64,000 nucleotides of DNA, taken from assembly GCA_022826945.1 (NCBI GenBank), contig JAJDTY010000085.1, positions 1 to 64,000 of the forward strand, written 5' to 3'. This stretch comes from Candidatus Binatia bacterium (GTDB lineage Bacteria > Desulfobacterota > Binatia > Bin18). Of this stretch, positions 55,854 to 64,000 are shown piece after piece. The notes under the pieces are model-generated. The model worked only from the letters and a program-made list of their open reading frames with translations, was not told where the DNA came from and ran no database searches. The first letter of the stretch is position 1; the number at the start of each line of letters is the position of its first letter. Made by a program: the position numbers and the translations under genes.

Positions 55854-57277
55854 TTTTTGACGGCTATTTTGAGGTCCGTCATTTTCTTGCGTAAGGTGTT
55901 GCGATTAATCCCCAAAATCTCTGCGGCCTTGAGCTGATTTCCGCGGGTATGGTCCAGGACGAGTTCGATCAGCGGCTTTTCGACTTGGCTGATGACCACC
56001 GCATGCAGGTCGCCGGTCTCGAGCAGGTCGGGTTGCTGAAGATAGGCCGTGAGTTGACGCTGGACGACCTCCTCGAATGAGAGTTCCGCGAGATCGGCCG
56101 GCAGCGGAGTTCTTGTCTGCGGGAGCGAGAAATCCGCGGGCGTCAGCAACGGCCCTGGGCTAAGGACGGCCGCTCGGATGAGGGCGTTTTCCAACTCCCG
56201 TACATTTCCCGGCCAGGAATAATGGGTAAGCAGGGCTTGCGCCTCGGGGGTAATCCCTGTGGCCGCAGTCCCCACCTCCTGCATAATCTTATCGAGAAAA
56301 TAGGCGGTGAGTTCAGGAATATCCTCACGCCGTTGGCGTAGCGGGGGCAGGGTGATCGGCACCACGCGGAGACGAAAATACAAATCTTCTCGAAAGCGTT
56401 TTTCTTTGACGGCGGTTGCCAGGTCCTGATTTGTGGCTGCGATGATGCGAATGTCCGCTTGGAGTGTCTGGTTTCCTCCGACCCGGGTGAACTCACGCTC
56501 CTGGAGGACGCGGAGTAGCTTTGCCTGAAGCGATGGGGGCATGTCGCCTATTTCATCCAAGAAGAGGGTCCCGCCAGCGGCCTGTTCAAACTTCCCGGCA
56601 TGCCGCTCAACCGCACCGGTGAATGCCCCCCGTTCGTGGCCGAACAGCTCGCTTTCGAGCAGATCGAGCGGAATGGCCGAACAGTTCACCCCGATAAAGG
56701 GCGCGCGCCAGCGGGCTGAGTAGTGGTGAATCACTTTTGCCACCAACTCCTTGCCTGTCCCGCTTTCACCCTGAAGGAGCACGGTTGCATCGCTACGGAC
56801 GATGCGGCCGATGGTCTTGTACACCTGCTGCATGGCCGCGCCACTGCCGATGATTTGTTCATCGCGGCCTTGGATGGCTGGTAGTGGACGTTCGGTATTG
56901 GCCGTGAGCCGTTTGGCTTCTATGACGTGGGAGACCAAAGCGTGAACGTCATCCAGGTCAAACGGTTTTGGTAAATAGTCAAAGGCTCCATGCTTCATCG
57001 CCTCGATGGCGTTGGTCAGCGTGGTTTGACCGGTCATAATGATGATTGGGAGGTCGATCTGGGCGGCTTGCGTCTTCTGTAAGAGGTCTAAACCGTCGAG
57101 TCCCGGCATGCGAATATCGACAAAGGCCAGATCGAACGTCTGTTCTTGCACGACCGACCAAGCTTGCGAGCCGGTCGCGACTGTTTCGACGTGATAGCCC
57201 TGCTCGGTGAGTGTATCGTGCAGGACCTGGCGGATGAGGTCTTCATCGTCGGCAATGAGAATCGTTCCGTTCACCAC
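55850..57277 (-). CDS. Sigma-54-dependent response regulator (NtrC family)
   Basis: The 475-residue protein has a receiver domain (DDEDLIRQV at the start, phosphoacceptor Asp in [13 protein letters not shown]), an AAA+ activator core (Walker [19 protein letters not shown] loop for sigma-54 contact, [15 protein letters not shown]) and a Fis-type HTH C-terminus ([13 protein letters not shown]). It activates sigma-54 promoters after phosphorylation by the adjacent kinase. The start is GTG; the kinase stop lies just upstream. The downstream gene is thiE. Confidence 0.95.
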   Translation of the reverse strand: MVNGTILIADDEDLIRQVLHDTLTEQGYHVETVATGSQAWSVVQEQTFDLAFVDIRMPGLDGLDLLQKTQAAQIDLPIIIMTGQTTLTNAIEAMKHGAFDYLPKPFDLDDVHALVSHVIEAKRLTANTERPLPAIQGRDEQIIGSGAAMQQVYKTIGRIVRSDATVLLQGESGTGKELVAKVIHHYSARWRAPFIGVNCSAIPLDLLESELFGHERGAFTGAVERHAGKFEQAAGGTLFLDEIGDMPPSLQAKLLRVLQEREFTRVGGNQTLQADIRIIAATNQDLATAVKEKRFREDLYFRLRVVPITLPPLRQRREDIPELTAYFLDKIMQEVGTAATGITPEAQALLTHYSWPGNVRELENALIRAAVLSPGPLLTPADFSLPQTRTPLPADLAELSFEEVVQRQLTAYLQQPDLLETGDLHAVVISQVEKPLIELVLDHTRGNQLKAAEILGINRNTLRKKMTDLKIAVKK

Positions 57278-57283
57278 AGCATC

Positions 57284-58504
57284 CTATCCTGGTGGGACGG
57301 GTAAATACACGTGGAAGCCCGCCCCTTGCCCTGGGCTGCTCTCTACCCGAATGGTCCCTCCGTGTTGCGCAATAATTTGTTGGCTGACCGGTAACCCCAA
57401 GCCTGTGCCTTGGCTCTTGGTGGTAAAAAATGGGGTAAACAAGTGGGGCAGATGGTCCGGGGTAATTCCTGGCCCGTTGTCAGCAAAAATAATGGACAAA
57501 AAACGACCGCCAGTGTGTTTGTCGGAGCGCGGCTGTTTTCCCGGAGCGTCTGGAGGCTGCGTTTGAGTAGGGGCCGCAATGCTCCCTGGCTGAAGAGGGA
57601 TAGTCCGGTCAAGGGGCAAACGCACAAGATGGAAGTCTGTCGCCATTTTTGTTGCAATGCTGAGGACCCCACCACGTTGCCCGCGGAGGGCCTGCAAACT
57701 GTTTTTGATCAGGTTGCGAAAGACCTGGGAGAGACGCGCTTCATCGCCGAACACGAGCGGCAAACTCGGGTCGAAATGGGTTTGGACGGTTGTTCCTTTG
57801 GAGGCCGTTTCTTGTTCAAGCAGCAGGACATCGGTGATCGTCTTGTGGATATTGACCGGCTGGGGATCAAATTGGGGACACGCCGAGAGCTCAAGCAACT
57901 GCTCAAGAAGGGCGCTGAGGCGGTCAATCTCGTCGACCATAATAGTCGTGTATTTGACCGCAGACTGGTCGGTCTTGAGCCGAGATTGGAGGAGTTGAGC
58001 CGCGCCTCGGATACCCGCCAGGGGATTTTTGATTTCGTGCGCGAGTCCGGCCGCCACCACGCCAAGGGAGGTCAGTCGATCATCCCGCTGTTGCTCCTCT
58101 TCCAGTTCTTTCTGGTGGCTCAGATCGTGTAAGACCAGGACAAACCCCAAGGGACAGTCGTTCTGGTCGAAAATAGGAGAACAGGTGACACGAACCGGGA
58201 CGACGCGACGAAAACGGTCTCGCAACTCCCCCTCTCCTGCCGTCCGGCTATAGCTAGGTTCCTGCGCCCTCCGGATGAGGGTCACGATCCACGGATTCTC
58301 GTCAAAAATCTGGGTATACGAAACCCCCCGGACTTGCGTTTGAGCGACACCGGTGAGGGATTCCGCGGCGGCATTAAAGAAGACGATATTGTGCTGGTTA
58401 TCGATGATTGCCAAGCCTTCTTCGAGATAGGTAGCAATATGCTCCCAATAGTCTGAGGGGAAATCTGAAGGAGATTGGTCTGAGGTGAGTCTTTGCTGCG
58501 TCAC
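57284..58504 (-). CDS. PAS-domain sensor histidine kinase (NtrB-like)
   Basis: The 406-residue cytosolic kinase has a PAS domain (residues about 20-120: GLAIIDNQHNIVFFNAAAE). The HisKA has H-box GLAHEIKNPLAGIRGAAQLL. The HATPase_c has N-box FRNLIKNSLQALRG, ADNGPGI and TTKSQGTGLGLPVS. A Pro/Gln-rich insert lies at about 320-345 in the ATPase. The start is GTG at 58504. It pairs with the NtrC-family regulator 6 bases downstream. Nitrogen control is a guess from family resemblance. Confidence 0.93.
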   Translation of the reverse strand: MTQQRLTSDQSPSDFPSDYWEHIATYLEEGLAIIDNQHNIVFFNAAAESLTGVAQTQVRGVSYTQIFDENPWIVTLIRRAQEPSYSRTAGEGELRDRFRRVVPVRVTCSPIFDQNDCPLGFVLVLHDLSHQKELEEEQQRDDRLTSLGVVAAGLAHEIKNPLAGIRGAAQLLQSRLKTDQSAVKYTTIMVDEIDRLSALLEQLLELSACPQFDPQPVNIHKTITDVLLLEQETASKGTTVQTHFDPSLPLVFGDEARLSQVFRNLIKNSLQALRGQRGGVLSIATKMATDFHLVRLPLDRTIPLQPGSIAAPTQTQPPDAPGKQPRSDKHTGGRFLSIIFADNGPGITPDHLPHLFTPFFTTKSQGTGLGLPVSQQIIAQHGGTIRVESSPGQGAGFHVYLPVPPG

Positions 58505-58585
58505 TCAAGCTCCCATCTCAAACCTTGTTTTTCTTGTCAAGACGGGGTTGCCAAACAGCACTGGCGCCCGCTATGCTGTTCTGAC

Positions 58586-58861
58586 ATGCAGGACCCAGAA
58601 GCACTCTGTCGCCATGTGAGTCAGGTTCTGGTGGAGGCATTGTGCATGAAGGGTGCGGTTCGCCTGAGTGGGCAACGGGCTGCGGTTGCGAACAAGGTTG
58701 CGAGCGCGTTACTCGCCAACTTCCGCCAAGAGGCTGCCCTTGAAAAGGAAGCCGAGCGGTTAGCCGAAGCGCATATCCAGAAAACGCCAACGGTTGATCG
58801 CTATAAGGTCGTCCAGCTCATCAAGCGACGCCTAGCCGAAGAGCGGGACTTTGCGCTATGA
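58586..58861 (+). CDS. DUF507-family protein (first of a pair)
   Basis: The protein is 91 residues from the ATG at 58586; the frame extends upstream without support. It is helical (LCRHVSQVLVEALCMKGAVRL, VDRYKVVQLIKRRLAEERDF). It overlaps a second DUF507 gene by 4 bases (ATGA). DUF507 pairs beside groESL are, from memory, common in deltaproteobacteria-like genomes. No function is known. Confidence 0.8.
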   Translation: MQDPEALCRHVSQVLVEALCMKGAVRLSGQRAAVANKVASALLANFRQEAALEKEAERLAEAHIQKTPTVDRYKVVQLIKRRLAEERDFAL

Positions 58862-59127
58862 GCGATTTGTCCGACAATCGCATTACCGCCTTGGCTCGTT
58901 CGGCTTTACGGGCCATTGCCGCAGAAGGCAAGATTGTCAACGAAAGAGGGGCATTGATCGAGAGTAAACGGATATTGAGCACTTACTTTCAGCAGGGAGA
59001 CGCCATTGATGCGGCGGTGCGGCGAAAGATTCGTTCCCTGTCGAGAAAAGTCGCCCCAGGAAGTACGGAATGGGATGTCCTGTATCGTCGGTATTTTGAG
59101 GAAGAGTCCCGAAAGCGAAAATTCTGA
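58858..59127 (+). CDS. DUF507-family protein (second of a pair)
   Basis: The 89-residue helical protein has DNRITALARSALRAIAAEGK, AVRRKIRSLSRKVAPGS and a final EWDVLYRRYFEEESRKRKF. It is translationally coupled to the first DUF507 gene. The two are probably partners or hetero-oligomers. The groES promoter lies downstream. Confidence 0.85.
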   Translation: MSDLSDNRITALARSALRAIAAEGKIVNERGALIESKRILSTYFQQGDAIDAAVRRKIRSLSRKVAPGSTEWDVLYRRYFEEESRKRKF

Positions 59128-59137
59128 GCGCTGACGG

Positions 59138-59165
59138 TTGACAACACCGGAAGAGTGATTATTTT
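59138..59165 (+). promoter_or_regulatory. Probable groESL promoter
   Basis: A perfect -35 TTGACA (59138-59143) and TATTTT (59160-59165, 4 of 6) are 16 bases apart, 84 bases before groES. No CIRCE inverted repeat is present in the leader; a shorter TGGGGAA/TTCCCA pair lies at about 59181-59201. Confidence 0.5.
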
Positions 59166-59249
59166 CCCTCCAGCCTGAGTGTGGGGAAATCCTTCCCATA
59201 GAGAAGATTCACAGTTAAGGAAACACGTCTGAGAGAAAGGAGACGAGGT

Positions 59250-61228
<1,979 letters not shown>

Positions 61229-61252
61229 TCCTCCCCACGTTGCGCAATCGTC

Positions 61253-61286
61253 AAAAAAGGCCCTACACCAGTAGGGCCTTTTTTAT
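61253..61286. terminator. Bidirectional rho-independent terminator after groEL
   Basis: GGCCCTAC and GTAGGGCC form an 8-bp stem with an ACCA loop, flanked by AAAAAA on one side and TTTTTT on the other. It can end both groEL and the convergent F420-reductase gene. Confidence 0.93.
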
Positions 61287-61312
61287 TGCTGGGGTGGGGC
61301 AATCGGGCGGGT

Positions 61313-61966
61313 CTAGTTCTCGGACAGCCCGGTGATCCGAATTCCGGCGGAATGCACTTTATTCCGAATATTCAAACGAATGAGCAGGGCGGTAATCGGC
61401 TCTATCAAACTGGCGGCGGCCAGCGGACCGACGTCAACCGTGTGAATGCCCAGCTTCTGCACCAACTCAATCACCGTCGGCCTGGCGTCCTTATCTCCAC
61501 AGACCAGAACATCACAGTCAATTTCAGCGTTGACATCCCGTAAGAGGTGGGCGGAAATATTTTGGAGTGCACACACGACCTGGACAGCGTCGCCCAGGAT
61601 TCGTTTCGCCTCTTCTGTTGCAGAGCCTGCCTCCGGCATGACCACCCGTCGTGCGTTATCCGGATCGAGCGGAACCGACACATCCACAAAGATTTTTCCC
61701 TTGAGCTGATCTTTTACGGACTCTATCGTCTTGACGTGGGCGGAGTACGGCACGGTGATAAACACCACGTCGGCTTCTGCGGCGGCCGTGACATTATCTG
61801 TTCCACGCAGGAGGTCCCGACCGAGTTCCTGATTGAGCTCGCTTGCGACACGTTCTCCTTTTTCCTGTTGACGTGAGCCGATAATGACCTCTTCTCCCGC
61901 GAGTGCCCAGCGCAGGGCCAGGCCAGGACCTTGTTCTCCAGTTCCTCCCAAAATGGCAATCTTCAC
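61313..61966 (-). CDS. npdG: F420-dependent NADP reductase (NpdG-like)
   Basis: The 217-residue Rossmann protein starts KIAILGGTGEQGPGLALRWALAG, the family fingerprint, with IGSRQQEKG and VVFITVPYSAH. It also has VCALQNISAHLL. It moves electrons between F420H2 and NADP. It supports the idea that the two LLM oxidoreductases in the window use F420. The TPP-enzyme gene is upstream on the same strand. Confidence 0.88.
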   Translation of the reverse strand: MKIAILGGTGEQGPGLALRWALAGEEVIIGSRQQEKGERVASELNQELGRDLLRGTDNVTAAAEADVVFITVPYSAHVKTIESVKDQLKGKIFVDVSVPLDPDNARRVVMPEAGSATEEAKRILGDAVQVVCALQNISAHLLRDVNAEIDCDVLVCGDKDARPTVIELVQKLGIHTVDVGPLAAASLIEPITALLIRLNIRNKVHSAGIRITGLSEN

Positions 61967-62001
61967 GCGTTCTCTCCTCTCTGTTCCTTCAGCTTGATTT
62001 T

Positions 62002-63657
62002 TTATTGGCTCCCGCCAACTGAGGCCTTGATATACTTTTCCGTGACCGGCGATAAGTCACGCGGCGACACCATAACCTCAATGATGACAAAAGACGAGGT
62101 CCGGTCGGCTTCCAATAGGGCCTGGCGCAGCTCTTGGACGGTCGCGGCCCGTAACCCCTTGCCACCCCACTCTTGGGCCAGTGTGGCATAGGGCCACGAG
62201 GGAATGGTGAGCAAGTCCTGCCGTTCGGAGACCGGCCGAAAAATACCCCAGCCGCCGTTATTCATGACCAGGACAATGGGATTGAGGTTGTGACGGGGCG
62301 CGTGCGAAATCTCCGAGCCTGTCATTTGAAAGGCCCCGTCCCCACACAACACGATCGGCCGCTGACCGGTCCCCAACTGAGCGCCGAGTGCACCGGGAAC
62401 GCCAAAGCCCATCGAGGCATAATACCCTTGGGCAAGATAGCCACCACCGTGGCCAATCTTGATATCCAGCCCGGCGAAGAGCATGTCGCCCGCTTCAGCC
62501 ACCACCATATAGCCTTCGCGCCCATCGAGGAATGAATTGACCTCCCATAACATATCCGAGACCTGGACCGCCCGATCGTCTCCGGGCGGCTGCGGAGCGA
62601 GATTGTCATAATAGGTAATCTCTTCTCGATGCAGCCTCAGCGGAGCCTGTAGCAAAGACTGGACGTAATCCTCAATGGTGACCTCGGTATAGGTATGAAA
62701 GCTGATATGCACCTTATTCTCCGCGGCCCAGATTGAGTGGTGACGGTCGATGTATTGCGGCCGTGAGCCCAGATTCATATCGGTCAGAAGGGAGCCCAGG
62801 TGGAGCACCAGGTCGGACTCCTCAATCCGTTTGCGGATGGGCGCCGGTGAGATGGCCCCAATATGAACGCCCATATATTGGGGATGGTCCATAGGAAAGG
62901 CGCCCTTGGCCAAAACGGTCGTCAGGCAGGGGCCGCCGATCTTTTCGACCAGAGTAATGATATCGGTCGTAAGATGATGCCGGAACGTTTCAATACCAAT
63001 GATAACGGCTGGTTTGCGGGCCTGATTGAGACGGGCGGTTGTCTCCCGGACCGATTCCTCAACCTTTTGGGCGTCGGACAGAGTTCGAGAAAAGCTGCCG
63101 TCCCACTCTCTGATCCGTACAGGGACGCCAATCTCCTGCTCAACCATATCCTGATGGATCTCGATATAGCCCGGTTGCTGATGCCGCCAAATCTCCTGGA
63201 CCACCTCATCAATGTCCGTTGCCGCAGTCCGTGGATCGTCAACGATTTTCGCGGCACAGGTAATTTCCTGAAAAATGTGGAATTGGGACTCAATCTCTCT
63301 GGCCTGGTGATGGACCAACACTCCGAGTTTGCGTTTCTCTTCCCCCGGTCCACCGCTGATGACCAGGACCGGCACCCGTTCGGAATACGAGCCGGCAACG
63401 CTGTTCACAACGTTGTGCCCCCCGGCTCCGTAGGTCACGCACAGGACGCCGATTTTTCCGGTAGCCCGCGCATACCCATCGACGGCGAAGCCAGCACCCG
63501 GCTCGTGCGAAGACGTGATGACTCGGATATCGTGGGGCTGGCCGAACTTCATGAAAAGCTGAATGACCAGATCACCCGGAATCCCAAACAGGTGGGTCAG
63601 GCCAATCCTGCGCAAATACGCGACGAGATAATTCCCAAGTTGCATCCGCGCTTCCAT
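62002..63657 (-). CDS. Thiamine-pyrophosphate-dependent decarboxylase/synthase-like enzyme
   Basis: The 551-residue protein has the POX/acetolactate-synthase layout. The catalytic Glu is in SSHEPGAGFAVDGYAR (N-terminal PYR domain). The TPP-binding domain has CGDGAFQMTGSEISH followed by VLVMNNGGWGIF. The FIPGDLVIQLF opening resembles phenylpyruvate/indolepyruvate decarboxylases, so a 2-oxo-acid decarboxylase is the best guess. GAGGGCG lies upstream. The npdG gene follows on the same strand. Confidence 0.88.
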   Translation of the reverse strand: MEARMQLGNYLVAYLRRIGLTHLFGIPGDLVIQLFMKFGQPHDIRVITSSHEPGAGFAVDGYARATGKIGVLCVTYGAGGHNVVNSVAGSYSERVPVLVISGGPGEEKRKLGVLVHHQAREIESQFHIFQEITCAAKIVDDPRTAATDIDEVVQEIWRHQQPGYIEIHQDMVEQEIGVPVRIREWDGSFSRTLSDAQKVEESVRETTARLNQARKPAVIIGIETFRHHLTTDIITLVEKIGGPCLTTVLAKGAFPMDHPQYMGVHIGAISPAPIRKRIEESDLVLHLGSLLTDMNLGSRPQYIDRHHSIWAAENKVHISFHTYTEVTIEDYVQSLLQAPLRLHREEITYYDNLAPQPPGDDRAVQVSDMLWEVNSFLDGREGYMVVAEAGDMLFAGLDIKIGHGGGYLAQGYYASMGFGVPGALGAQLGTGQRPIVLCGDGAFQMTGSEISHAPRHNLNPIVLVMNNGGWGIFRPVSERQDLLTIPSWPYATLAQEWGGKGLRAATVQELRQALLEADRTSSFVIIEVMVSPRDLSPVTEKYIKASVGGSQ

Positions 63658-63674
63658 ACGCCCTCCCTGTGGAT

Positions 63675-63683
63675 AGTATATCA
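63675..63683 (-). promoter_or_regulatory. Possible extended -10 promoter of the TPP-enzyme gene
   Basis: On the minus strand TGATATACT matches the extended -10 form, 17 bases before the ATG at 63657. No good -35 was found. Confidence 0.35.
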
Positions 63684-63782
63684 GACTCGCGGCAAGAAAA
63701 GGCCATGGGACATCTCAAAAAAGGGAGAAGACCCACAGGGGAGGGGGGAGCTGCGACGGACGGTTGCTGACAGGAGCGACGC

Positions 63783-64000
63783 TTAGCCGAAAAATTCCTC
63801 GACATTGCCGGAAACGACCGGAACACTCTGGACGGCATTATTCCGGAAGACACGGAACAGAACGGTCTCGCCGGCGGGTCGGCTCCAGAGTTGTTCATAA
63901 AAGGCGCGTCGGTCGGCTATTTCCTGCTCGTCGATGGCGAGGATCACATCCCCGGCTTTCAGCCCTGATTTGGCACCCGGACCATCCGGCAGGAGGCCGG
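63783..64000 (-). CDS. PDZ-domain protein, C-terminal part (cut by window edge)
   Basis: I translated the minus strand to the TAA at 63783-63785. The readable 72 codons are a PDZ domain: GPGAKSGLKAGDVILAIDEQEI, then RAFYEQLW and VLFRVFRNN. It is the end of a protein that could be an HtrA/Deg-type serine protease or another PDZ protein; the catalytic part lies outside the window. Confidence 0.75.
   Translation of the reverse strand, partial: GLLPDGPGAKSGLKAGDVILAIDEQEIADRRAFYEQLWSRPAGETVLFRVFRNNAVQSVPVVSGNVEEFFG

Noticed and set aside
59128..59249. CIRCE operator before groES
   Set aside because: No TTAGCACTC-N9-GAGTGCTAA match was found; only a short GGGGAA/TTCCC pair is present.

Overview
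The window is a moderately GC-rich stretch of chromosome from a Gram-negative bacterium: it has a TonB-dependent outer-membrane receptor, a lipoprotein, Lgt, Tat and Sec signal peptides, and NtrB/NtrC-type regulation. Several gene orders are, from memory, typical of deltaproteobacteria-like lineages: alaC-hom-thrC-apgM, pyrR-pyrB-pyrC-carA-carB, xseA-xseB-ispA-tlyA, and a DUF507 pair next to groES-groEL. Two luciferase-like (LLM) oxidoreductases, an F420-dependent NADP reductase, an acetoacetate-decarboxylase-fold protein, an HpcH-type aldolase and several amidohydrolases suggest an uncultured, metabolically broad lineage of the Tectomicrobia/Binatota/Desulfobacterota kind. This is an inference; no rRNA or tRNA was found to place it.

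Bases 1-25,000 are mostly accessory. A minus-strand block holds a truncated TonB receptor, a NarL-type two-component pair and an amidohydrolase. It is followed on the plus strand by a D-aminoacylase-type hydrolase, an exported ankyrin protein, a methyltransferase, a Tat-exported LLM oxidoreductase, a lipoprotein, a cupin and SppA. Bases 13,200-15,400 contain two AT-richer unknown genes around OsmC and a coiled-coil protein. Next comes a minus-strand LLM/ADC-like/aldolase cluster with a clear terminator, a secreted YD-repeat protein, a GST, a TPR protein, a Mut7-C protein and a small RNA/translation quality-control group (trmL, a DUF1285-like gene, dtd).

Bases 24,600-53,700 are mainly housekeeping on the plus strand: lgt-tlpA, a ctpA-type protease, xseAB-ispA-tlyA, tenA, and a pyrimidine operon that starts with a PyrR-binding attenuator and runs into recG. 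After a 0.6-kb non-coding gap comes an amino-acid/central-carbon operon: alaC, hom, thrC, a phosphoglycerate-mutase-like putative homoserine kinase, glpX, an enoyl-CoA hydratase, a split methylmalonyl-CoA mutase, an EthD protein and a geranylgeranyl-reductase-like flavoprotein. A BtuF-like protein without a signal peptide follows.

Bases 53,700-64,000 hold dnaB, a minus-strand ntrB-like/ntrC-like/thiE group, a DUF507 pair, groES-groEL with a strong bidirectional terminator, an F420-dependent NADP reductase, a TPP-dependent decarboxylase-like enzyme and a PDZ-domain gene cut by the window end.

No CRISPR array, prophage, complete insertion sequence, tRNA or rRNA was seen. The least ordinary items are the AT-rich islet at 13.2-15.4 kb, the PyrR leader with an embedded mini-ORF, the ADC-like protein that lacks the usual catalytic lysine, the heptad-repeat spacer inside the mutase operon, and the repeat-derived insert in the RecG N-terminus.
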